Shown here: one piece after another, positions 22,360 through 33,278 of the stretch
Position numbering within the stretch: the first letter of the stretch is position 1
How the letters are laid out: every line of letters begins with the position of its first letter
Notes under the pieces: model-generated
The model's database searches: none
What the model was told of the DNA's origin: nothing
Seen by the model: only the letters and a program-made list of their open reading frames with translations
DNA from: Corallium rubrum
Lineage: Eukaryota > Cnidaria > Anthozoa > Scleralcyonacea > Coralliidae
Assembly: GCA_964035015.1 (NCBI GenBank)
Contig: OZ035997.1
Coordinates: forward strand, 86,217,982-86,281,981
Length of the DNA stretch: 64,000 nt
Reading direction: 5' to 3'
Translations under genes and position numbers: made by a program

Positions 22360-22700
22360 TTTAACCCTTTCACTCCCAAGTATGGAATTAATTTCTGTAT
22401 ATACTTTATTATTTTACTCCATCTAACACCAGACAATTTTACTCATCAATGGGAGAGCTCCCAGAAAGTTGGGAGTGAAAGGGCTTTAACTCTTTCTTGT
22501 CCGAATTGGTCTTTAGTATTTTATTCTGGCTAATGCCAGACGATTTTATTCACCTCTGGGGAAGCCCCCGGACAGGAATGAGTTATAAACTATCTCTTTA
22601 ACTCTTTCTTGTCCGAATTGGTCTTTAGTATTTTATTCTGGCTAATGCCAGACAATTTTATTCACCTCTGGGGAAGCCCCCAGACAGGAATGAGTTATGA
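22360..22700. repeat. Three adjacent copies of related ~100-bp hairpin repeats
   Basis: Copy 1 (22362-22486) is bounded by ACCCTTTCACTCCCAA and its inverse TTGGGAGTGAAAGGG. Copies 2 and 3 (about 22487-22590 and 22597-22697) are nearly identical to each other (AACTCTTTCTTGTCCGAATT...GGACAGGAATGAGTT). They contain the same TTTTATTCTGGCTAATGCCA core as the copies at 2.7, 3.4, 6.7 and 8.2 kb. This stretch lies between the MULE gene and its right TIR. Confidence 0.7.
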
Positions 22701-23210
22701 TAGGATATACTGCAACAATAAATATACATGTAGTATATATGTGTGCCTTATTGGAGAGAAACCATTTAATTACATGTATTGGTGTGCATGTTATAAGTTA
22801 TCACTGGTCACGTACCATGTTTGGTAAATTTTGCAAGTTTAATTCTTTTATTAAAATTACTGTAATTTCATCCAAAACGAGCCCTGGAAATATCTTTGTC
22901 CATTGAATCAGTAATGTTGCTTGTACACAATCGAGGATCAGGTTGGTATTTTTTACCAGCAGATTGCATTTTAACTTCGATCTTCTATGTTTGTCAAAAT
23001 ATGCATTTAGATTCAGGCCCATCAGGCAATATTAGCTGGTTTTCTGTTCAAAATATCATATTTGTTTGTCAGTTTCAACAAGTTAACAACCAAATAGAGT
23101 AATGCATCTGTATAATTTAGTCACAAGCTTGTACACAGACATAGTTCATGTGATTTGCTTGTTCTAGAACTCATGTATATATAGTGTATATTATTGTTTA
23201 CATATATATA

Positions 23211-23214
<4 letters not shown>

Positions 23215-23250
<36 letters not shown>
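23215..23250. repeat. (TA)n microsatellite
   Basis: About 36 bases of TA repeat within a generally AT-rich intergenic stretch. Confidence 0.85.
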
Positions 23251-23253
<3 letters not shown>

Positions 23254-23492
23254 CTACATTGACTATAATATAGTAAAGTATTTATGCATTTTATATAATT
23301 TTTATCCTATCTTTTACTTTTAGTATTATTTTTGTTTATTGTATATAATAGTTTAATCTTATACATGGTTACATGTATACATATATTATTTTACTTCCTT
23401 GTGATACTCATGGTTTTAAGGAAAATAAACATAGATGTAGATGTAGATGTATCTTGGTTCAATTTCCTGTTATGAAATAACAATTCTCTTTT

Positions 23493-23780
23493 GCAGAGGC
23501 TTTATATGGACGCAAGGGCAAAACTTATGCATGATCTGCTTTTATAATCAGGTTGACGGCCCCAGGTAGAGGCCTATTTGTTGAGTTTTGTTTTCAAAAT
23601 CATTCCCCAGGTATGGGGGCTTTGGTGTGTATTTGGGTGGTGGCAAAAACAAATCCCCACCTTTCCCCGGGGTGGGGGGAGTGGGGGTTAATATTGACTC
23701 ATGCATTAATGGTCCCCAGAACTGTACGCTGAAGAAAAGTGAATTTCCATTCACAAGCACGTATTAAGGAAGCCTCTGCG
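23493..23780. mobile_element. MITE-like element with GCAGAGGCTT ends
   Basis: TTGCAGAGGCTTTAT at the left and GGAAGCCTCTGCGAAGG at the right are inverted. The interior holds CCCCACC/GGTGGGG palindromes. The same end motif occurs at about 10034-10176. Confidence 0.5.
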
Positions 23781-23857
23781 AAGGAGGTCAGAACTGACAG
23801 TTAGACAGTATATAATTACATGTATTAAAACAGCATACAAACATTTGATGTATTTAT

Positions 23858-23861
<4 letters not shown>

Positions 23862-23907
<46 letters not shown>
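23862..23907. repeat. (TA)n microsatellite
   Basis: About 46 bases of uninterrupted TA repeat. Confidence 0.85.
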
Positions 23908-23908
<1 letters not shown>

Positions 23909-24133
23909 TGTACCACAAACACCACCCACCATCACTACTTAATAGGCAAAATGATTATTAAACATGTATATTTATATTATATAGTATATTTGTAGGAAGT
24001 TTTATAAACACTATATTCATTAATATACTCACTGACCTCTTGCTGGAACGTTCGATTGACATGTTTATCCACTTCAAATATCGAATTATCGTGCACAAAT
24101 GAGGGCCAAATCGGCCAAATGGCCAATTTCACA

Positions 24134-24228
24134 GTTTCACGACGTTCGTGACGCGGGAATCCCACGAAACTCGCATGATAATCTTCGGCGCTCGGAAACC
24201 AGTCTTCGGAAGAGATTTCCGAAGGTAC
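24134..24228. repeat. Right 95-bp terminal inverted repeat of the MULE-like element
   Basis: Starts GTTTCACGACGTTCGTGACG and ends CCGAAGGTAC. It is the reverse complement of 14017-14111 with three substitutions. It lies 1.9 kb after the stop codon of the transposase gene and ~30 bp before the 65-bp minisatellite. Confidence 0.65.
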
Positions 24229-24260
24229 CTACTTTTGACGGATATCGGATTGCGCTTTCC

Positions 24261-27200
24261 CACATAGACAGCAGCAATTTTAGATAGCACATCCAACAAA
24301 CAGCGGCAGTATTGGATGGCACAGCCACATAGATAGCAGCAATGTTAGGTAGCACATCCAACAAATAGCGGCAGTATTGGATAGCACATCCACATAGATA
24401 GCAGCGAAGGTAGATAGCACATCTAACAAGATAGCGGCAGTATTGGCCTGATAGCACATGCACATAGATAGCAGCAATGTTGGATAGCATATCCAACGAA
24501 TAGTGGCAGTATTGTACAGCACATGCACATAGATATAGCAGCAATGTTAGAAAGCTCATCCAACAAATAGCGGCAGTATTGGATAGCACATGCACATAGA
24601 TAGCAGCAATGTTAGAAAGCACATCCAACAAATAGCGGCAGTATTGTATAGCACATGCACATAAATAGCAGCAATGTTAGACAGCACATCCAACAAATAG
24701 CGGCAGTATTGGATAGCACATGCACATAGATAGCAGCAATGTTAGATAGCACATCCAACAAATAGCGGCAGTATTGGATAGCACATGCACATAGATAGCA
24801 GCAATGTTAGATAGCACATCCAACAAATAGCGGCAGTATTGGATAGCACATGCACATAGATAGCAGCAATGTTAGATAGCACATCCAACAAATAGCGGCA
24901 GTATTGGATAGCACATGCACATAGATAGCAGCAATGTTCGATAGCACATCCAACAAATAGCGGCAGTATTGGATAGCACATGCACATAGATAGCAGCAAT
25001 GTTAGATAGCACATCCAACAAATAGCCGCAGTATTGGATAGCACATGCACATAGATAGCAGCAATGTTAGATAGCACATCCAACAAATATAGCGGCAGTA
25101 TTGGATAGCACATGCGCATAAATAGCAGAAATGTTAGATAGCACATCCAACAAATAGCGGCAGTATTGGATAGCACATACGCATAAATAGCAGCAATGTT
25201 AGATAGCACATCTGACAAATAGCCGCAGTATTGGATAGCACATGTGTATGCATACACATAGATAGCAGCAATGTTAGATAGCACATCCAACAAAATAGAA
25301 GAAGCCTTTGATAGCACATCCAAATAGGTAGCAGCAATGTTAGATAGCACATCCAACAAAATAGCAATGGTGTTGGATAGCATCCAATATATATCAGCAA
25401 TGTTAGATAGCACATCCAACAAACTAGCAGTGGTATTGGATAGCACATCCATATATAGATAGCAGCAATGTTAGATAGCACATCCAACAAACTAGCAGTG
25501 GTATTGGATAGCACATCCAAATCGATAGCAGCAATGTTAGATAGCACATCCAACAAACTAGCAGTGGTATTGGATAGCACATCCAGATAGATAGCAGCAA
25601 TGTTAGATAGCACATCCAACAAACTAGCAATGGTATTGGATAGCACATCCAAATAGATAGCAGCAATGTTAGATAGCACATCCGACAAACTAGCAATGGT
25701 ATTGGAGAGCACATCCAGATAGATAGCAGCAATGTTAGATAGCACATCCAACAAACTAGCCATGGTATTGGATAGCACATCCAAATAGATAGCAGCAATG
25801 TTAGATAGCACATCCAACAAACTAGCAGTGGTATTGAATAGCACATCCAAATAGATAGCAGCAATGTTAGATAGCACATCCAACAAAATAGCAATGGTAT
25901 TGGATAGCATCCAGATAGATATCAGCAATGTTAGATAGCACATCCAACAAACTAGCAGTGGTATTGGATAGCACATCCAAATATATAGATAGCAGCAATG
26001 TTAGATAGCACATCCAACAAACTAGCAGTGGTATTGGATAGCACATCCAAATAGATAGCAGCAATGTTAGATAGCACATCCAACAAACTAGCAGTGGTAT
26101 TGGATAGCACATCCAAATAGATAGCAGCAATGTTAGATAGCACATCCAACAAACTAGCAGTGGTATTGGATAGCACATCCAGATAGATAGCAGCAATGTT
26201 AGATAGCACATCCAACAAACTAGCCATGGTATTGGATAGCACATCCAAATAGATAGCAGCAATGTTAGATAGCACATCCAACAAACTAGCAATGGTATTG
26301 GATAGCACATCCAGATAGATAGCAGCAATGTTAGATAGCACATCCAACAAACTAGCAATGGTATTGGATAGCACATCCAGATAGATAGCAGCAATGTTAG
26401 ATAGCACATCCAACAAACTAGCAGTGGTATTGGATAGCACATCCAGATAGATAGCAGCAATGTTAGATAGCACATCCAACAAACTAGCAATGGTATTGGA
26501 TAGCACATCCAGATAGATAGCAGCAATGTTAGACAGCACATCCAACAAACTGGCAGTGGTATTGGATAGCACATCCAAATAGATAGCAGCAATGTTACAT
26601 AGCACATCCAACAAACTAGCAGTGGTACTGGATAGCACATCCAAATAGATAGCAGCAATGTTAGATAGCACATCCAACAAACTAGCAGTGGTATTGGATA
26701 GCACATCCAAATAGATAGCAGCAATGTTAGATAGCACATCCGACAAACTAGCAATGGTATTGGAGAGCACATCCAGATAGATAGCAGCAATGTTAGATAG
26801 CACATCCAACAAACTAGCCATGGTATTGGATAGCACATCCAAATAGATAGCAGCAATGTTAGATAGCACATCCAACAAACTAGCAGTGGTATTGAATAGC
26901 ACATCCAAATAGATAGCAGCAATGTTAGATAGCACATCCAACAAACTAGCAGTGGTATTGGATAGCACATCCAGATAGATAGCAGCAATGTTAGATAGCA
27001 CATCCAACAAACTAGCCATGGTATTGGATAGCACATCCAAATAGATAGCAGCAATGTTAGATAGCACATCCAACAAACTAGCAGTGGTATTGAATAGCAC
27101 ATCCAAATAGATAGCAGCAATGTTAGATAGCACATCCAACAAACTAGCAGTGGTATTGGATAGCACATCCAGATAGATAGCAGCAATGTTAGATAGCACA

Positions 27201-29183
27201 TCCAACAAACTAGCCATGGTATTGGATAGCACATCCAAATAGATAGCAGCAATGTTAGATAGCACATCCAACAAACTAGCAGTGGTATTGAATAGCACAT
27301 CCAAATAGATAGCAGCAATGTTAGATAGCACATCCAACAAAATAGCAATGGTATTGGATAGCATCCAGATAGATATCAGCAATGTTAGATAGCACATCCA
27401 ACAAACTAGCAGTGGTATTGGATAGCACATCCAAATATATAGATAGAGCAATGTTAGATAGCACATCCAACAAACTAGCAGTGGTATTGGATAGCACATC
27501 CAAATAGATAGCAGCAATGTTAGATAGCACATCCAACAAACTAGCAGTGGTATTGGATAGCACATCCAAATAGATAGCAGCAATGTTAGATAGCACATCC
27601 AACAAACTAGCCATGGTATTGGATAGCACATCCAAATAGATAGCAGCAATGTTAGATAGCACATCCAACAAACATAGCAGTGGTATTGAATAGCACATCC
27701 AAATAGATAGCAGCAATGTTAGATAGCACATCCAACAAACTAGCAGTGGTATTGGATAGCACATCCAGATAGATAGCAGCAATGTTAGATAGCACATCCA
27801 ACAAACTAGCCATGGTATTGGATAGCACATCCAAATAGATAGCAGCAATGTTAGATAGCACATCCAACAAACTAGCAGTGGTATTGGATAGCACATCCAA
27901 ATAGATAGCAGCAATGTTAGATAGCACATCCAACAAAATAGCAATGGTATTGGATAGCATCCAGATAGATATCAGCAATGTTAGATAGCACATCCAACAA
28001 ACTAGCAGTGGTATTGGATAGCACATCCAAATATATAGATAGCAGCAATGTTAGATAGCACATCCAACAAACTAGCAGTGGTATTGGATAGCACATCCAA
28101 ATAGATAGCAGCAATGTTAGATAGCACATCCAACAAACTAGCAGTGGTATTGGATAGCACATCCAAATAGATAGCAGCAATGTTAGATAGCACATCCAAC
28201 AAACTAGCAGTGGTATTGGATAGCACATCCAGATAGATAGCAGCAATGTTAGATAGCACATCCAACAAACTAGCCATGGTATTGGATAGCACATCCAAAT
28301 AGATAGCAGCAATGTTAGATAGCACATCCGACAAACTAGCAATGGTATTGGAGAGCACATCCAGATAGATAGCAGCAATGTTAGATAGCACATCCAACAA
28401 ACTAGCAATGGTATTGGATAGCACATCCAGATAGATAGCAGCAATGTTAGATAGCACATCCAACAAACTAGCAGTGGTATTGGATAGCACATCCAGATAG
28501 ATAGCAGCAATGTTAGATAGCACATCCAACAAACTAGCAATGGTATTGGATAGCACATCCAGATAGATAGCAGCAATGTTAGACAGCACATCCAACAAAC
28601 TGGCAGTGGTATTGGATAGCACATCCAAATAGATAGCAGCAATGTTAGATAGCACATCCAACAAAATAGCAGTGGTATTGGATAGCACATCCAGATAGAT
28701 AGCAGCAATGTTAGATAGCACATCCAACAAACTAGCTGTGGTATTGGATAGCACATCCAAATAGATAGCAGCAATGTTAGATAGCACATCCAACAAACTA
28801 GCAGTGGTATTGGATAGCACATCCAGATAGATAGCAGCAATGTTAGATAGCACATCCAACAAACTAGCAGTGGTATTGGATAGCACATCCAAATAGATAT
28901 CAGCAATGTTAGATAGCACATCCAACAAACTAGCAATGGTATTGGATAGCACATCCAGATAGATAGCAGCAATGTTACATAGCACATCCCACAAACTATA
29001 GCAGTGGTATTGGATAGCACATCCAAATCGATAGCAGCAATGTTAGATAGCACATCCAACAAACTAGCAGTGGTATTGGATAACACATCCAACTAGATAG
29101 CAGCAATGTTAGATAGCACATCCAACAAACTAGCAGTGGTATTGGATAGCACATCCAAATAGATAGCAGCAATGGTAGATAGC
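24261..29183. repeat. 4.9-kb minisatellite, 65/66-bp unit, ~75 copies
   Basis: The unit contains AGATAGCAGCAATGTTAGAT, AGCACATCCAACAAA, then CAGTNTTGGATAGCACATNCA. From 24.26 to ~25.26 kb it is a 65-bp version (AATAGCGGCAGTATTGG, ...CATGCACAT). From ~25.3 kb on it is a 66-bp version (CTAGCAGTGGTATTGG, ...CATCCAAAT). Variant units (GATAGCATCCAG at about 25902, 27357 and 27952; the CCATGG variant; GGAGAGCACATCC) recur in blocks, showing higher-order duplication. Because 66 is divisible by three, the minus strand shows several long open frames made of a 22-residue repeat. These are not supported as genes. Confidence 0.95.
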
Positions 29184-30056
29184 GAAATTGGCAAGTTATA
29201 CCAATGCGTCGGATGTGAAATGGGCTAGTTGTACCCATGCGTCGAGAACGAAATGGGCTAGCTATTCCCTTGTGTCGAAGGCGAAATGGGCTCGTCATAC
29301 CCATGTGTCAAAGGTGACATGGCTAGTTAAACCCATGCCTTGAAAGCGAAATGGGCTCATTATGCTCATGCGTCGAAAGCGAGATGTGTTCGTTATTCCC
29401 ATGCGTCGAAAGCGAAATGGGCTTGTTATACCCATGCGTCGAAATGCGAAATGGGCTCATTTTCCCATGCGTTGAATGCAAAATTTGCTCGTCATACCAA
29501 TGCGTCGAAAACGAAATGGGCTTGTTATACCCATGCGTCGAAAGCGGAATGGGCTCGTCATACCCATGCGTCGAAAGCGAGATGTGCTCGTTATTCCCAT
29601 GCGTCGAAAGCGAAATGGGCTGGTTATACCCATGCGTCGAAAGCGACATGGGCTCGTTATACACATGCCTCGAAGTCGAGATGGGCTCGTTATACCCAGG
29701 CCTTCGAACGCGACATGGGCTCGTCACACCCATGCGTCGAAATAGAAATGGGCTAGTTATACCCATGCGTCGAAATAGAAATGGGCTAGTTATACCCATG
29801 CGTCGAAATAGAAATGGGCTAGTTATACCCATGCGTCGAAATAGAAATGGGCTAGTTATACCCATGCGTCGAAATAGAAATGGGCTAGTTATACCCATGC
29901 GTCGAAATAGAAATGGGCTAGTTATACCCATGCGTCGAAATAGAAATGGGCTAGTTATACCCATGCGTCGAAAGCGAAATGGGCTTGTTATACCCATGCC
30001 TCTAATGCGAAATGGTTCATTATATACCTATGCGTCGAATGTGAAACGGGATCGTT
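29184..30056. repeat. 33-bp minisatellite, ~26 copies
   Basis: The unit is CGAAATAGAAATGGGCTAGT plus TATACCCATGCGT. Seven near-identical copies occupy ~29740-29965; more diverged ones flank them (CGAAAGCGAAATGGGCTCGT...). It directly follows the 66-bp array with no spacer but is unrelated in sequence. The 33-bp period keeps frames open on both strands, which produces spurious 11-residue-repeat open frames. Confidence 0.95.
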
Positions 30057-30179
30057 GTAACTACGGTTTAGGCGATGCTGCTTGTTAAGCCGTTCTAAAA
30101 GTAACCGGAGTATGGCCGGAGTATAGCATGTTGTAATTTGCCAATAAGAAATTCCAGCTCTTACTTGGTGCAAGATTTT

Positions 30180-31460
30180 CTGCTCGCCATTGTAAGATCA
30201 AGGTCATAATTTCGACGAATTTTTGCGTTGGCAAACGAGCTGTCTCTTTAGCGGAAATCTAACTCTATGCCCTGGACCGATGCATTTCTCAGGCGCGAGT
30301 GGAATGCCCAGTTGGCCGCAGACTGATTGAAACGTTCGTAAAGTAATCGATGTTCTCGTCCTTTGACCACTGCGCAAAATCGTCACTACACTTTCGTTGT
30401 CGCATTTAGATTGCACGCGCGTTTGGTGCCAATGCTCCCCCCACAGTGCACATGCGAGAACAACTGGAAACAGTTCTTTGGAAGCGATGCTCTGACTTTG
30501 TTGTATGTCGCGAAGGCTTTCGTGAGCGTCTTTTGAATTAAAGGTTCATCGTAGCAGTCGGATTCTTCGGATTCTTTGCTAGAAAACCTAATTTATTAGG
30601 CAAGTCGAGGGCGCGAAGAGGTTTCTTACGGGTGTTGAAATATCGTAGACAGCTGTTGACATAATTCTGACGCAGTTTTCTCCGGATATTGTTGTCACGA
30701 AAGTATTTATAAAGATAAAATGAACGCGAAGGACTTTCCTCAGTTTAGGAAGAGACAATTTAATGTCTCCACACAGCTACGCAGACTACGATGCAAATAA
30801 ATAGTACGAATCACAGCGTCGGCGACTTCGCTCCCCTAGTATTGACAATTTAAACCGGAATCGATATGGTGAGTATCAAGCACACCAAGGTGGGTTTGTC
30901 GGTTTGACCTGGCTCTCCAATCTGTCCCAAAATTCTAAACTCGCGGCGCAAATGACACATTTGTAGGAGCTCTTCTTCTCTTTAGTGCTTTCTAAAGGTT
31001 TACCCGCGTTTATCTGCAGGATCGCTTATCGATTGCTTGTCATGTCATTCAAGCACATTGTGCTTGAACTTTGACTGTACCATGTTGCCCATCAATTTCC
31101 GCTTGTTGTTTTGTTTTAACTCTTCGATTTGCTGTTTTAATGCGCTTAGTGCGAGTTCAGATTCGCTTTCTTCTGCAATGCGGGTTTCAAAGAAGTGATG
31201 GCTTTCCGAAACCCTGAAACTTCGGCTGGCAATTCCCCATCTTCGTTTACCCTCGCCTCAATCGATTCGTGAATTAACTTTGTTGCGGCTATTTAGTTAC
31301 TTTTTCCCCGCGAGCTTATCGAAGCGCGAATTATTTTAGTTCAGCCTCGTCTTTGGTATAGGGTAGAGACTCTAACTCAAATTGTAACGCTTCGAGTTCA
31401 TCCATAGCCTTGCAATTAATCTAATGTCGCTGACGGATTAAAATTCAAGTGTCTGACATT
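30180..31460 (-). pseudogene. Decayed DIRS-like retroelement relic (gag-like, RNase H and RT fragments)
   Basis: Read on the minus strand. A gag-like N-terminal piece (MDELEALQFELESLPYTKDE, ~31405-31350) is followed by family-like segments (EEELLQMCHLRREFRILGQI near 30970-30915; GSEVADAVIRTIYLHRSLRS near 30830-30770; LPKLRKVLRVHF near 30740-30705). Then come an RNase H-like stretch (IASKELFPVVLACALWG and CDNESVVTILRSGQ, ~30495-30350) and an RT C-terminal-like stretch (GQLGIPLAPEKCIGP, TARLPTQKF, ~30320-30210). Many stops and frame changes separate these. RNase H before RT is the reverse of the usual order, implying rearrangement. The family assignment is by resemblance only. Confidence 0.45.
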
Positions 31461-31819
31461 AACAATGTTTCATTCTTTGCCGCGACTCACAGTCACAAGC
31501 AAACGCGCAGCATATTGACTTTGTCTACGACGCTCTCTTCTATGGTAAACAAATTAAAACGATCTCACCTCGAGTGAAGCGGTTTTTCGTTGTTTAACTT
31601 CAGTTGCCGGGAACTTGGTAGCACACCTTCACTCGGGCATCTCTAAAGTTTGAAATTTGCGGCGCTCTCAACCTTGTGTGTGACAACAAGTCGAGCAATA
31701 GCGTAGTGCGCGATGCGCAGTAGCTCGGCCCAGTCTCCAAGCACGCCCTTCGTGCTGTTTGCTAATTGCGTTCATCCTGTGCGATGCGCGGTTACCTAGT
31801 TGTTAACCTTGGTTATTGC

Positions 31820-31910
31820 ATAACCCCACTTCTCGCTCGCCCGCACCTCTGCCCGCGCTGCCGGGTTTAGCGGGAGGCGGGAATAAATAAAGGCCTGACA
31901 TTCAGGTTAA
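31820..31910. repeat. Dispersed repeat shared with 48050-48160
   Basis: CTCGCTCGCCCGCACCTCTG followed by GGTTTAGCGGGAGGCGGGAA and AATAAAGGCC matches the reverse complement of 48052-48130. It is also partly shared with 49930-49975. Confidence 0.6.
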
Positions 31911-32324
31911 CCGTTTTAGGAAGAAACGTCTACGTCACAAAACGTCATACAACTTACATCATCACATACGCCAGAAGGATTTGCTCTGATAAATTGTATA
32001 TACGTTTGAAGTTTGTCAACACCATGACGGCGATGGATTTCTGAACTGGCCATGCCACGAATCAAGCCGACGTGCTGGTCAAATGTTCAGTGTTCTCGTT
32101 CACTTGACACTTGTCAACTGTCCTTTTATTCAATTTCAGGGAGGAGAGATTATCTTGTCGAGGTAAGATATCAATTTCTACAATTGACAACAAACTGTTT
32201 TTTGGTAGATTTCACAGTTGTTCTCTTCTATCTTTAGGTGTATATTGCCAATATTGGTGTGGGTTCATTGTGTTTGTGCTGATCAGCATTCTGATCAGGA
32301 TCAGACGCTACTATACTATCTGCG

Positions 32325-32520
32325 TGTGTGTATTTTGAGTTATACAAATTCTGCAAAATAATCTGATGGGCTCAATGGTACATTGCTCTATTTAAGCACT
32401 TGGAATTGCATTGGCAGTTTTGCCACAGCATTAGAGCAAGAGACATGATTATTTAATATTTGTATATTAATTGTGATATCAAGTCAAGTGATAAGTTATA
32501 GTAACTTGTAGTTTTCAATT
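32325..32520. repeat. Inverted copy of the dispersed repeat at 5085-5310
   Basis: CAAATTCTGCAAAATAATCTGATGGGC, GGCAGTTTTGCCACAGCATT and ATGATTATTTAAT occur in the same order as on the reverse strand at 5.1-5.3 kb, with small indels. Confidence 0.55.
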
Positions 32521-32650
32521 ATATAATTAAAAAATATAGAAGAGATGTGTAAATACTCTGGCTATTGTAATTAATTTTACATTTTTGGACTGCCCAGTCT
32601 TCTTCGCAGGTAATTCTGTGGGCTCTTATGGTGAAAAGGTGAGAAAAAAT

Positions 32651-32894
32651 TGGGTGGAGTGGGCAATCGTGGGTGGAGTGGGCAATCTCGGGTGGAGTGG
32701 GCAATCTCGGGTGGAGTGGGCAATCTCGGGTGGAGTGGGCAATTTTGGGTGGAGTGTGCAATCGTGGGTGGTGTGTGTAATCTTGGGTGGAGTGGGCAAT
32801 CTTGGGTGGTGTGGGTAATCTTGGGTAGAGGGGGCAGTCTTGAGTGGTGTGAGCAATCTTGGGTGGTGTGGGTAATCTTGGGTGGAGTGGGCAA
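32651..32894. repeat. 19-bp minisatellite, ~13 copies
   Basis: The unit is GTGGAGTGGGCAATCTCGG with variants (GTGTGGGTAATCTTGG). It ends ~50 bp before the gypsy element's LTR. It produces proline-rich phantom open frames on the minus strand. Confidence 0.9.
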
Positions 32895-32942
32895 AAGGGG
32901 TGTCACATTGGTCACAGACTGCAGATATTTGCCTGTGGAGTA

Positions 32943-33183
32943 TGTAACGTACCGAGATTCCCAATAACACACTAACACATCCAGTTCGAATCTGCTTTAT
33001 TTATGATCATTTCTCTACATTTATACTTTAGCCAACTAGGGCGTTTACTATGACTTGACATACTTTACATCTACTACGCAAAGGAAGGGTGATACGGGAA
33101 GGGAGTGCTTACCGCAATATGCTATATCATGCCTACGCGCAAATAATGTTAATTCACTATAAACTATTTACATAATCGTTACA
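32943..33183 (-). repeat. 3' LTR of the gypsy element
   Basis: 241 bp, TGTAAC...GTTACA. I see no difference from the copy at 38147-38387. In element orientation this is the downstream LTR. Confidence 0.95.
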
Positions 33184-33197
33184 CCATCCTCCTCCTT
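33184..33197 (-). other. Polypurine tract
   Basis: On the minus strand the sequence next to the 3' LTR reads AAGGAGGAGGATGG, the expected plus-strand priming site. Confidence 0.75.
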
Positions 33198-33278
33198 AAA
33201 TGTTCTCGTCCCGAGGACATTCTCTAACTTTCTAATTATGTTTCTGCAATCAGTTCATATTTACATTTAGCTTTTAGC

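Larger units (their letters stand above)
14017..24228 (+). mobile_element. Candidate 10.2-kb Mutator-like (MULE) DNA transposon
   Basis: A MULE-type transposase gene (14244-22259) lies between two near-identical 95-bp inverted repeats (14017-14111 and 24134-24228), the arrangement expected of a Mutator-superfamily element. Mutator elements normally make 8-11-bp target duplications; none is evident here. A fold-back element abuts the left end and a minisatellite lies near the right end, either of which could have altered the flanks. The two 1-bp frameshifts suggest an element that is recent but may be inactive. The alternative is that the 95-bp sequences are an independent dispersed repeat. 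Confidence 0.6.

Noticed and set aside
24280-29092. Several minus-strand open frames of up to 570 codons made of a 22-residue Leu/Cys-rich repeat
   Set aside because: They are products of the 66-bp minisatellite, whose period is divisible by three. Frames jump whenever a unit of another length occurs, and no start, splice or non-repeat coding sequence supports a gene.
29740-29965. Regular ~33-bp repeats resembling a CRISPR array
   Set aside because: Units are directly contiguous with no unique spacers, and the sequence is clearly eukaryotic.
29340-30088. Open frames on both strands with an 11-residue Arg/Gly/Met repeat
   Set aside because: They arise from the 33-bp minisatellite. All frames stay open because stops are rare in the unit.
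32519-32978. Proline/histidine/threonine-rich minus-strand open frames
   Set aside because: They are translation of the 19-bp minisatellite, which cycles through all three frames.
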